A stretch of 14,082 nt of DNA from an uncultured Oscillospiraceae bacterium (GTDB taxonomy: Bacteria > Bacillota > Clostridia > Oscillospirales > Oscillospiraceae): assembly GCA_934565615.1 (NCBI GenBank), contig CAKTIH010000056.1, positions 1 through 14,082 on the forward strand, written 5' to 3'. The stretch's first letter is position 1. Each line of letters begins with the position of its first letter. Below, piece after piece: positions 1 through 5,933 of the stretch. The position numbers and the translations under genes are program-made. A model generated the notes under the pieces. That model had not been told where the DNA came from. It saw only the letters and a program-made list of their open reading frames with translations, and did no database searches.

Positions 1-12
1 AACATAAAGGGC

Positions 13-34
13 GCGCTGCCGATAGACGGTCAGC
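13..34. repeat. Left arm of imperfect inverted repeat around the toxin gene
   Basis: The plus strand reads GCGCTGCC, two bases, then TAGACGGT and a GC end. The minus strand at 273-254 reads GCGCTGCC, one base, then TAAACGGT and a GC end. About 17 of 21 positions agree, counted by eye. The arms enclose the whole toxin transcription unit, and this arm lies just beyond the toxin terminator. Its role is unknown: it could be the end of a small cassette, or a 3' partner for the mRNA 5' region if transcription reads through. Confidence 0.5.
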
Positions 35-52
35 TCCCACACAGTTATTTAG

Positions 53-96
53 AAAAAGTAACCGTTAAGTTGGGGAACTTGGGGCGGTTACTTTTT
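53..96 (-). terminator. Terminator of the toxin gene, possibly bidirectional
   Basis: A 12-bp perfect stem (53-64 with 85-96) starts with five A and ends with five T, so a U-tract follows the hairpin on either strand. An inner AAGTT/AACTT stem (67-71 with 76-80) extends it. The toxin stop codon (88-90) lies inside the stem. In Fst-type toxin-antitoxin loci a terminator shared by convergent toxin and antitoxin RNAs is known, so its symmetry fits such an arrangement. No antitoxin promoter was identified to the left. Confidence 0.8.
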
Positions 97-174
97 CTTG
101 TTTATGATCTGAAAAATCAGACTGGCAAGACCAATAAGTACCAAACAAAACTGATATAGCTCTGTAAGAGTCAT
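88..174 (-). CDS. Putative holin-like type I toxin (28 aa)
   Basis: This 28-residue peptide starts MTLTELYQ, continues with an uninterrupted hydrophobic stretch (about residues 9-24) and ends NKKK. That is the layout of the holin-like/Fst/TxpA toxins of Firmicutes: a single membrane helix with a cationic C-terminus that damages membrane integrity and is normally silenced by an antisense RNA. A G-rich ribosome binding site (five G at 187-183) lies nine bases before the ATG. The gene has its own strong promoter (324-296), a hairpin at the predicted mRNA 5' end and a terminator overlapping its stop, so it is a compact autonomous unit, which argues against a chance ORF. A C-run at 207-203 of the mRNA can pair either with the ribosome-binding G-run or with another G-run at 231-227, which suggests translational control. 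The exact family and the antitoxin are not proven. Confidence 0.7.
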   Translation of the reverse strand: MTLTELYQFCLVLIGLASLIFQIINKKK

Positions 175-253
175 TCTGGCCACCCCCTTCCTGCACAGGA
201 CAGGGGGCGGAAAAGCATCTGCTGCACCCCCTGCAAGAAGAGGAGCAAGACCG

Positions 254-273
254 CCTACCGTTTAGGGCAGCGC
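254..273. repeat. Right arm of imperfect inverted repeat, in the toxin 5' UTR
   Basis: This is the inverted partner of 13-34. It lies in the 5' untranslated region of the toxin mRNA, right after the UUCG hairpin. A transcript continuing past the terminator would carry both arms and could pair its 5' and 3' ends over about 15 bp with small interruptions. That kind of end-to-end pairing keeps several type I toxin mRNAs untranslated. Confidence 0.5.
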
Positions 274-274
274 C

Positions 275-290
275 CGGTTCCGAAGAACCG
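275..290 (-). promoter_or_regulatory. UUCG-capped hairpin at the toxin mRNA 5' end
   Basis: On the minus strand a perfect 6-bp stem (CGGTTC/GAACCG) closes a TTCG loop with a C-G closing pair, an exceptionally stable tetraloop. The transcription start predicted from the -10 box is near 289, so the hairpin would form the very 5' end of the message. Such 5' hairpins protect toxin mRNAs from decay. Confidence 0.65.
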
Positions 291-295
291 TGGTT

Positions 296-324
296 ATTGT
301 AGCAAGAAGGGCAGGGAATGTCAA
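296..324 (-). promoter_or_regulatory. Sigma-A promoter of the toxin gene
   Basis: Reading the minus strand, a consensus -35 TTGACA (324-319) is separated by 17 bases from a -10 TACAAT (301-296). The -10 is preceded by TGC, an extended -10 element. The predicted start is near 289, giving a 5' UTR of about 115 bases. Confidence 0.8.
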
Positions 325-400
325 TGTTTGCCATAAAACATTGGACAATATCTACCATATGCAACGCTGTCAACAACTCTGAGTTAACTGGTTATCTGTA

Positions 401-438
401 AAAACTCCGCCGCGGATCGTTTGACCCGCGGCGGTTTT
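401..438 (-). terminator. Terminator of the 46-aa membrane protein gene
   Basis: A perfect 9-bp GC stem (407-415 with 426-434) is followed on the minus strand by a run of five T. It sits six bases past the stop codon of the 444-584 gene. Four T also follow the stem on the plus strand, so it may work both ways. Confidence 0.8.
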
Positions 439-443
439 ACGTT

Positions 444-584
444 TTATTCCTTTGCTTCCTCGGCAGTTGCCTCAGGAGCGGCTGCGCCCTTCTTTTTGTT
501 CTTGGCCTCAACGATCCTCGATACGACGAGGTAAACTATCATGCAGCCGAATATCGCGCAAATAACTATTCCGGCAGGTTCCAT
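444..584 (-). CDS. Small single-pass membrane protein (46 aa), function unknown
   Basis: The peptide begins MEPAGIVICAIFG, has one predicted membrane helix (about residues 5-22, ending VYLVVS), then a basic patch with NKKKG and an Ala/Glu-rich acidic tail. GGAG lies eight bases before the ATG. A sigma-A promoter (677-649) and a GC-rich hairpin terminator (401-438) bracket it, so it is an independent single-gene transcript. Three features point to a real gene: the ribosome binding site, the promoter/terminator pair and the membrane-protein composition. I do not recognise the family. Small accessory subunits of membrane decarboxylases or ATPases have a similar shape, but nothing in the context supports such a role. 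Confidence 0.7.
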   Translation of the reverse strand: MEPAGIVICAIFGCMIVYLVVSRIVEAKNKKKGAAAPEATAEEAKE

Positions 585-648
585 TACATTCACTCCTTTG
601 CGATAAATTTATGCAAGAGACGCTTTTCTTAACGTTTCCTTAACATAA

Positions 649-677
649 AGTATAACAGAACAGATTTGCAATTGCAA
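649..677 (-). promoter_or_regulatory. Sigma-A promoter of the 46-aa membrane protein gene
   Basis: On the minus strand, -35 TTGCAA (677-672), a 17-base spacer and -10 TATACT (654-649). The surroundings are AT-rich, and the predicted start near 642 leaves a leader of about 57 bases before the ATG at 584. Confidence 0.65.
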
Positions 678-727
678 GAGATTTGTCGAAGAAAATTGAG
701 AAATATCAAAGTTTTTCGGATTTCGGC

Positions 728-765
728 AAAAAAACGCCGGTGCGGTTTTGACCGTCACCGGCGTT
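728..765 (-). terminator. Terminator of the cysteine desulfurase gene
   Basis: A 10-bp perfect stem (733-742 with 756-765) has an inner CGGT/ACCG extension. On the minus strand it is followed by a run of T. It lies 46 bases past the stop codon of the cysteine desulfurase gene. Confidence 0.85.
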
Positions 766-810
766 AAGATTCTTTATGGCCGATAGTGGAGTCACACTGT
801 GGTCACTGAT

Positions 811-1941
811 TCACCTGTGCGCAAGGGTGGAGTGCGCTTCGATGAGCCCGTCGCACAGAGCGCGGATGTCCTCCTCGGTGTTATAGCGGCACAGCCCGAT
901 GCGTATTGCTCCGTCGATAACGCGGGAGTCAAGCCCGATGGCTTCGAGCACATGGCTGCGCGCGCCCTTCTTGCAGGCGGAGCTGCGGGAAACGTAGACC
1001 CCGCGCGCTTCAAGGAAATTCATCAGGACCTCGCTGCGCCAGCCGGGCAGGGAAATGCTGAGAATGTGCGGAGCCGCACCGTTAATGACCTGAAGCTCGG
1101 GTATCGCGGCGGAGAGCGTGTCTATGGTCAACTGGCGCAGATCGGCCATCTTTTCGGCATTTTCGGCCAGATTTTCTTTCGCAATGCGGCAGGCCTCGCC
1201 GAAGGCGGCTATCTGCGGCATGGCTTCGGTACCGGCGCGCCGCCCATCCTCCTGACTGCCGCCCATTATGTAGGGCTTGAGACGCAGACCTGAGCGGACA
1301 TACAGAGCGCCGATACCTTTGGGTGCATGGATCTTGTGACCGCTGACGCTTATCATGTCCGCACCCAGCGATTTCGGCGTGAAGGGTATCTTCATAAAGG
1401 CCTGAACGGCGTCTGTATGCAGGAGAGCCTGAGAGCCGGAGGACTTCAAAAGCCTGGAAACAGAAGAAATATCGTTTATTGCACCGGTTTCGTTATTGAC
1501 CAGCATCAGAGAAACGAGTATAGTATCAGGGCGGAGTGCATTTTTCACAGCTTCGACGGGGATAGATCCGGTGCTGTCGGGCTTGAGATAGGTCACGTCA
1601 TAGCCGCGGCGCTCGAGCTCCTCGGCGCTTTTGCGTATCGCGTCATGCTCGACGGCGGACGTGATTATGTGATTGCCGCGGCGGCGCATCGCTTCGGCAC
1701 CGCTGAGGAGTGCCCAGTTATCGCTCTCCGAGCCGCAGGAAGTGAAAATGAGCTCCGCAGGCGTGCAGCCCATGGCGGAAGCAACGAGCTTTCGGGAAGC
1801 GTCGAGCAGCTGCTTTGCCTCTCTGCCCTTGGTATGGGTGGAGCTTGGGTTGCCGTAGACCTCCGTCATTGCTCTGAGCGCGGCCTGAGCCGCTTCCGGG
1901 CAGACGCGCGTAGTGGCTGAATTATCAAGATAGTGTTCCAT
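811..1941 (-). CDS. Cysteine desulfurase (NifS/IscS class), 376 aa
   Basis: A PLP-dependent class V aminotransferase-fold enzyme that removes sulfur from L-cysteine as an enzyme-bound persulfide and yields alanine. It supplies sulfur for Fe-S clusters or tRNA thiolation. Visible motifs: N-terminal YLDNSATT, GNPSS(T)H near 30-36, cofactor-stacking His99 (EHD), NNETG at 149-153, HTDAVQ at 175-180, the PLP lysine K203 in SGHK, and the persulfide Cys323 in SSACKKG. The length is normal. GGAG lies eight bases before the ATG. No iscU or other Fe-S scaffold gene is adjacent. The divergent neighbour is mtaB, which needs two Fe-S clusters and inserts sulfur into tRNA, so a functional link is plausible but is my inference. 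The gene is monocistronic, with its promoter inside mtaB (2014-1986) and a hairpin terminator at 728-765. Confidence 0.93.
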   Translation of the reverse strand: MEHYLDNSATTRVCPEAAQAALRAMTEVYGNPSSTHTKGREAKQLLDASRKLVASAMGCTPAELIFTSCGSESDNWALLSGAEAMRRRGNHIITSAVEHDAIRKSAEELERRGYDVTYLKPDSTGSIPVEAVKNALRPDTILVSLMLVNNETGAINDISSVSRLLKSSGSQALLHTDAVQAFMKIPFTPKSLGADMISVSGHKIHAPKGIGALYVRSGLRLKPYIMGGSQEDGRRAGTEAMPQIAAFGEACRIAKENLAENAEKMADLRQLTIDTLSAAIPELQVINGAAPHILSISLPGWRSEVLMNFLEARGVYVSRSSACKKGARSHVLEAIGLDSRVIDGAIRIGLCRYNTEEDIRALCDGLIEAHSTLAHR

Positions 1942-1950
1942 AGCTATACT
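1922..1950 (+). promoter_or_regulatory. Candidate promoter of mtaB
   Basis: -35-like TTATCA (1922-1927), 17-base spacer, -10 TATACT (1945-1950). The -35 box is weak (4 of 6). It lies mostly inside the 5' end of the divergent cysteine desulfurase gene and is the best candidate upstream of mtaB. Confidence 0.4.
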
Positions 1951-1976
1951 CCAATATCACAGAATAGGAGAAAACG

Positions 1977-3266
1977 ATGAAATATATTATATCCACTCTC
2001 GGCTGTAAGGTCAACCAGTATGAGACGCAGGCAATGGAAAGTTTTTTGCAGCAGCACGGGCATGAGCCCGCCGTACCCGGAGAGCTTGCGGACGCCGTGA
2101 TAATAAACACCTGCGCCGTGACTGCCGAGAGCGGGCGCAAATCCAGACAGGTGATACGCCGCCTCAAGGAGGAGAACCCCGGAGCCGTCGTCGCGGTATG
2201 CGGGTGCTATTCGCAGATAGAGCCTGAGGAGGTCGCGCAGCTCGGCGTGGACGTTATCTTCGGCGCGGCGGATAGGGGAAAGCTCGTCGAGGCCGTGGAG
2301 AAAGCCCACGGCACCGGCGAGGGCAGCCGCGATATCGACGAGCCGTTCAAGCGCCGCGAGTTCGAGGTGCTGCCGGCGGGAGCCGTTGCGGGCAGGACGC
2401 GCGCGATGCTGAAGATACAGGACGGGTGCGTGAACTTCTGCACCTACTGCATTATCCCATACACCCGCGGCCGCCTGCGCAGCCTGCCGCTTGAGGACGC
2501 TGCAGCGGAGACGGCGAAGTTAGATGCCGAGGGGTACAGAGAGATCGTGCTGACGGGGATAGAGGTCGCGTCCTACGGCGTTGACCTGCCGGGAAAGCCG
2601 GGGCTTGCGGACGTGATAGAAACGGTCGCCGAGGCAGCGCCGCACATGCGCATACGGCTGAGTTCCCTTGAACCGACGGTGATAACCGAGGACTTCTGCC
2701 GCCGCCTTGCCGCGACGGGGAAGATATGCAGGCATTTTCATCTGTCGCTCCAGTCCGGGTGCGACAGGACGCTCAAGGCCATGAACCGAAAGTACGACAC
2801 CGTGCGCTTTTTCCGCGCCGCAGAGCTGCTGAGGGAGCACTTCCCCGGCTGCGCGCTGACCTGCGACCTGATAGTCGGCTTCCCCGGTGAAACCGACGAG
2901 GATCACGCGCAGACGCTTGCGTTCATAGAGAAGTGCGCGTTCTCGGACATGCACATTTTCCCGTACTCCCGCCGCCCCGGAACGCCGGCGGACAAGATGG
3001 ACGGGCAGCTGAGCAACGCCGTAAAGGCCAAGCGCGCACACGAGGCGCAGCGCATCGCAGACAAGATGCACCGCGAGTTCATGGAAAGCAGCCTTGGGCA
3101 GACGCTGCCGGTGCTCTTCGAGACGGCGGAGGGCGACGGCTTCAGCGGCCACAGCGACACCTACCTGCGCGTGGAAGCGCCGGGGGAGAAGCTGCGCGGC
3201 AGCATAAAGCAGGTGCGCATAACCGGCGTGGACGGCGAGCTGCTGACCGGGGAAATAATAGATTAA
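1977..3266 (+). CDS. mtaB: tRNA t6A37 methylthiotransferase MtaB
   Basis: A radical SAM enzyme that adds a methylthio group to N6-threonylcarbamoyladenosine at position 37 of tRNAs reading ANN codons. The 429 residues show the family order. First is an N-terminal UPF0004 domain with cluster cysteines C10 (STLGCKVNQYE), C46 (INTCAVT) and C77 (GCYSQ). Next is the radical SAM motif C151-x3-C155-x2-C158 in the CVNFCTYCIIPYTRG context, with a TIM-barrel core (SLQSG, DLIVGFPGETDED). A C-terminal TRAM-like RNA-binding segment follows. The N-terminal TLGCKVNQYE and IIPYTRGRLRS wording is typical of MtaB rather than MiaB or RimO. AGGAG lies seven bases before the ATG. It is divergent from the cysteine desulfurase gene by 35 bases. 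No clear terminator follows, so it may read into the serC leader. Confidence 0.93.
   Translation: MKYIISTLGCKVNQYETQAMESFLQQHGHEPAVPGELADAVIINTCAVTAESGRKSRQVIRRLKEENPGAVVAVCGCYSQIEPEEVAQLGVDVIFGAADRGKLVEAVEKAHGTGEGSRDIDEPFKRREFEVLPAGAVAGRTRAMLKIQDGCVNFCTYCIIPYTRGRLRSLPLEDAAAETAKLDAEGYREIVLTGIEVASYGVDLPGKPGLADVIETVAEAAPHMRIRLSSLEPTVITEDFCRRLAATGKICRHFHLSLQSGCDRTLKAMNRKYDTVRFFRAAELLREHFPGCALTCDLIVGFPGETDEDHAQTLAFIEKCAFSDMHIFPYSRRPGTPADKMDGQLSNAVKAKRAHEAQRIADKMHREFMESSLGQTLPVLFETAEGDGFSGHSDTYLRVEAPGEKLRGSIKQVRITGVDGELLTGEIID
1986..2014 (-). promoter_or_regulatory. Promoter of the cysteine desulfurase gene, inside mtaB
   Basis: On the minus strand, -35 TTGACC (2014-2009), 17-base spacer, -10 TATAAT (1991-1986). 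It lies within the first 13 codons of mtaB. The start predicted near 1979 gives a short leader of about 38 bases before the ATG at 1941. The message would begin over the mtaB start codon, antisense to its ribosome binding site. Confidence 0.65.
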
Positions 3267-3327
3267 GGCAGAGATAAAGTAACAAATTGCCGGGGTGCGG
3301 AGGGTGAAGAATTGGGGATATCCTCGA

Positions 3328-3356
3328 TTGACAGCCGCGGGGCAAAACGTTAGAAT
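3328..3356 (+). promoter_or_regulatory. Sigma-A promoter of the serC-serA leader transcript
   Basis: Consensus -35 TTGACA (3328-3333), exact 17-base spacer, -10 TAGAAT (3351-3356), predicted start near 3363. It is the only strong promoter between mtaB and serC, so the serine genes would carry a 5' leader of about 270 bases. Confidence 0.75.
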
Positions 3357-3362
3357 GGCCTT

Positions 3363-3633
3363 ATAAGTATTGACTGCGATGATGGCAAAAAGCGAGGGGA
3401 AGCCATTGTTGCTGTTGCCACCTTGCCGCGTTAGGGTTTGCGGGTCTGCATTCGCTGAGCCCCGCAAACCCTGCGGCTGCGGAAAAAGCGGCATGCCTTC
3501 ATCTGCCGCTGGCAGCGGCATACCGCTTTTCCCCTCAGGCGCTTGCGCGCCAGCTCCCCTTGAGAAACAAGGGGAGCCATGAGCCGCAATATAGACGGCT
3601 GACGTTTTGGAATATACTCAAAGGGTGATCAAT
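3363..3633 (+). promoter_or_regulatory. Hairpin-rich leader or intergenic repeat upstream of serC
   Basis: This stretch has no convincing gene but contains a chain of hairpins: 3382-3386 with 3402-3406; a perfect 11-bp stem 3434-3444 with 3461-3471; 3481-3491 with 3523-3532 (one bulge), enclosing 3504-3510 with 3514-3520; a perfect 10-bp stem 3553-3562 with 3568-3577; and 3582-3586 with 3596-3600. An alternative 8-bp pairing, 3394-3401 with 3529-3536, competes with the third hairpin. No stem is followed by a U-tract on the plus strand, so classic termination-type attenuation is not visible. A T-box motif was looked for and not found. It may be a regulatory leader for serine synthesis, or an interspersed palindromic repeat of the kind common between genes in gut Clostridia. 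Confidence 0.5.
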
Positions 3634-4719
3634 TTGGAAAGAGAACAGGTATATAACTTCGCGGCGGGGCCGTCGGTCATGCCGGAACAGGCACTCAAAA
3701 CGGCGGCAGCGGAGCTGCTGAACTATCACGGAAGCGGGATGTCCGTGATGGAAATGAGCCACCGCGGCGCGCTGTTTCAGGAGATACATGAGGGCGCAAA
3801 GGCAAAGCTCAAGGCGCTGATGGAAGTGCCCGACACGCACGAGATACTGCTATTGCAGGGCGGGGCAACGGCGCAGTTTGCCGCGATACCGATGAACCTT
3901 ATAGAGAGCGGCACGGCGGACTACGCCGTGACCGGGAACTTCTCAAACAAGGCGGCAAAGGAAGCAGAGAAGTACGGCAGGGTACACATTGCCGCATCGA
4001 CCGCCGGGACGGGCTTTGACCGCATACCCGGACAGAGTGAACTGAGCTTCTCCGACGGGGCGAAGTACTTCTACTACTGCGCGAACAACACCGTCTACGG
4101 TACGGAGTGGCAGTACGTCCCGGAGGCTCCCGCGCCGATGGTGTGCGACATGTCCTCGGACATCCTCTCAAGATATGTCGATGTATCAAAATACGGGCTT
4201 ATCTACGCCGGGGCGCAGAAGAACATGGCTCCCGCGGGGCTGACGGTCGTGATAATAGACAAGGCGCTGGCAGGGCGCGAGCTGCCGTACACACCGCAGA
4301 TAATGAGCTACAGGACGATGATAGAGAACGACTCGCTCCTGAACACGCCGCCGTGCTGGTGCATATATATGCTGTCGCTGACGCTCGACTGGGTGACGGC
4401 GCAGGGCGGCGTCAAGGCAATGGAGGAGCTGCGCAGGGAACGTGCGGGGATCGTCTACGACTTTCTTGACAACAGCAGGCTTTTCAAGGCGCATGCGCAG
4501 GCGGATTCGCGCAGCTATATGAACGTCACCTTCCGCACGGGGGACGACGGGCTCGACGCGGAGTTCATAAAGGGAGCGACCGAAAGAGGTCTGCTGAACC
4601 TCAAGGGACACAAGATGGCAGGCGGCATGCGCGCGTCGCTCTATAACGCGATGCCGGTCGAGGGCGCAAGGGCGCTGGTCGAATACATGAAGGAGTTTGA
4701 AGCGGGACACCATGTTTAA
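3634..4719 (+). CDS. serC: Phosphoserine aminotransferase SerC, TTG start
   Basis: A PLP-dependent aminotransferase that converts 3-phosphohydroxypyruvate and glutamate to O-phosphoserine, the second step of serine synthesis in the cytoplasm. The 361 residues match the family length. Diagnostic parts: N-terminal VYNFAAGPSVMPE, GMSVMEMSHRG at 35-45, QGGAT at 75-79, and the PLP lysine K196 in YAGAQKN; the C-terminus carries KGHKMAGGMRASLYNA. I chose TTG at 3634 because AAAGGGTGAT, a good anti-Shine-Dalgarno match, ends just before it and the protein then begins directly at the family's N-terminal motif. Upstream in-frame GTG (3625) and TTG (3607) would overlap or precede that site. The last 8 bases overlap serA, indicating translational coupling. 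Confidence 0.95.
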   Translation: MEREQVYNFAAGPSVMPEQALKTAAAELLNYHGSGMSVMEMSHRGALFQEIHEGAKAKLKALMEVPDTHEILLLQGGATAQFAAIPMNLIESGTADYAVTGNFSNKAAKEAEKYGRVHIAASTAGTGFDRIPGQSELSFSDGAKYFYYCANNTVYGTEWQYVPEAPAPMVCDMSSDILSRYVDVSKYGLIYAGAQKNMAPAGLTVVIIDKALAGRELPYTPQIMSYRTMIENDSLLNTPPCWCIYMLSLTLDWVTAQGGVKAMEELRRERAGIVYDFLDNSRLFKAHAQADSRSYMNVTFRTGDDGLDAEFIKGATERGLLNLKGHKMAGGMRASLYNAMPVEGARALVEYMKEFEAGHHV

Positions 4720-5875
4720 GATAAAGACAATGAACACGATCTCCGAGCAGGGCATCGGAGTGCTGGAAAAGCGCGGCTGCGAGGTCGGCGCGGCGGTAGA
4801 GAACCCGGACGGGCTGCTGATACGCAGCGCCGATCTGCACGGCTATGACTTCGGGGAGAACCTGCTCGGCATAGCGAGAGCCGGTGCGGGCTACAACAAC
4901 ATCCCGACAGAGGAGTGCGCCGAGCACGGCATAGTCGTTTTCAACAGCCCAGGCGCGAACGCCGAGGCCGTCAAGGAGCAGGAGATATGCTCGCTCGTCA
5001 TGGCCTCGCGCGACATCCTCGGCAGTATCGACTGGGTGCGCTCCATCGCCGGCCGCGGCGAGGAGATACCCGTGCTGGTGGAAAAGGGCAAGTCGGCATT
5101 TGCCGGTCCCGAGCTCTTGGGCAAGACCCTTGGCGTAGTCGGTCTCGGAGCGGTCGGCGCGCTGGTCGCAAATGTTGCGCTCGAGCTTGGCATGGAGGTC
5201 TATGGCTACGACCCGTTCATGTCGGTAGACGCGGCGTGGCGGCTCTCCCGCGAGGTCATCCGCGCGGAGAACATCGAGACGATATACGAAAACTGCGACT
5301 ATATAAGCATCAATGTCCCATACACGGAGACGACGCATGAGATGTTCAACGCCGCCGCCTTTGCGAAGATGAAGCAGGGCGTGCGCATAGTGAACGAATC
5401 GCGCGCGGAGGTCGTGGACGATCTGGCAATGACGGAAGCGCTGAAGAGCGGCAAGGTCGCAAAATACGTGACGGACTTCCCGAACGAGGTGATACTCAAG
5501 GCGCCGAACGTCATCGCGATGCCGCACCTCGGCGCATGCACTCCGGAGAGCGAGGACCGCTGCGCGGAGATGGCAGCGCAGGAGCTGTACGATTACCTCG
5601 CAAACGGGAACATAAAGAACTCCGTCAACCTCCCGGATGCGACGCTCAGCCGCATGGGCGTGTGCCGCCTGTGCGTCATCCACCGCAACGTGCCGCGAAT
5701 GATAACGCGTATCCTTGACTACATCAGCGACCTGAACATAAACGTTGAGCACATGATAAACAAGCCGCGCGGAGAGTACGCGTACACGATAGTCGACCTC
5801 GGCGAGAAGATAGGCGAAGAGACCGCCGCATCGATCCGCGCAATGAGCGACGTGCTGCGCGTGAGAGTGATATAA
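4712..5875 (+). CDS. serA: D-3-phosphoglycerate dehydrogenase SerA
   Basis: An NAD-dependent dehydrogenase for the first committed step of serine synthesis, oxidising 3-phosphoglycerate to 3-phosphohydroxypyruvate. The 387 residues show the substrate domain, a Rossmann motif GLGAVG at 144-149 with acidic D167 after the second strand, catalytic Arg231 (NESRAEVVD), Glu259 (FPNEV) and His272 (PHLGA), and a C-terminal ACT domain from about 315. This is the short form with one ACT domain, without the extra intervening domain of long SerA proteins; the ACT domain usually binds serine as feedback inhibitor. The start is ATG 4712, giving MFKIKT, typical of this group. An in-frame TTG at 4697 sits one base from AGGAG, too close to be used. 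The gene overlaps serC by 8 bases, and a 13-bp hairpin follows. Confidence 0.95.
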   Translation: MFKIKTMNTISEQGIGVLEKRGCEVGAAVENPDGLLIRSADLHGYDFGENLLGIARAGAGYNNIPTEECAEHGIVVFNSPGANAEAVKEQEICSLVMASRDILGSIDWVRSIAGRGEEIPVLVEKGKSAFAGPELLGKTLGVVGLGAVGALVANVALELGMEVYGYDPFMSVDAAWRLSREVIRAENIETIYENCDYISINVPYTETTHEMFNAAAFAKMKQGVRIVNESRAEVVDDLAMTEALKSGKVAKYVTDFPNEVILKAPNVIAMPHLGACTPESEDRCAEMAAQELYDYLANGNIKNSVNLPDATLSRMGVCRLCVIHRNVPRMITRILDYISDLNINVEHMINKPRGEYAYTIVDLGEKIGEETAASIRAMSDVLRVRVI

Positions 5876-5888
5876 GCAGAAAATATTA

Positions 5889-5919
5889 GGAGCAGGCATC
5901 CGGTAAGGATGCCTGCTCC
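5889..5919. terminator. Hairpin between convergent serA and the GH3 gene
   Basis: A perfect 13-bp stem (5889-5901 with 5907-5919) has a five-base loop, 13 bases past the serA stop and 14 bases past the end of the GH3 gene on the other strand. The U-tracts are poor on both sides (ATTTGG on plus, TAATATTTT on minus), so it is probably a shared but imperfect terminator. Confidence 0.7.
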
Positions 5920-5933
5920 GATTTGGTATACGC

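Noticed and set aside
65..376. 103-codon minus-strand frame over the toxin locus
   Set aside because: Cys/Ser-rich without homology; it is out of frame with the 28-aa toxin and crosses its promoter and hairpin.
3370..3582. 70-codon plus-strand frame upstream of serC
   Set aside because: It is made from the arms of the hairpins, is rich in Pro, Cys and Gly, and lacks a ribosome binding site; the RNA structure is the better explanation.
3363..3633. T-box riboswitch controlling serC-serA
   Set aside because: No T-box core (GGTGG-ACCGCG type), no terminator/antiterminator pair and no U-tract were found.
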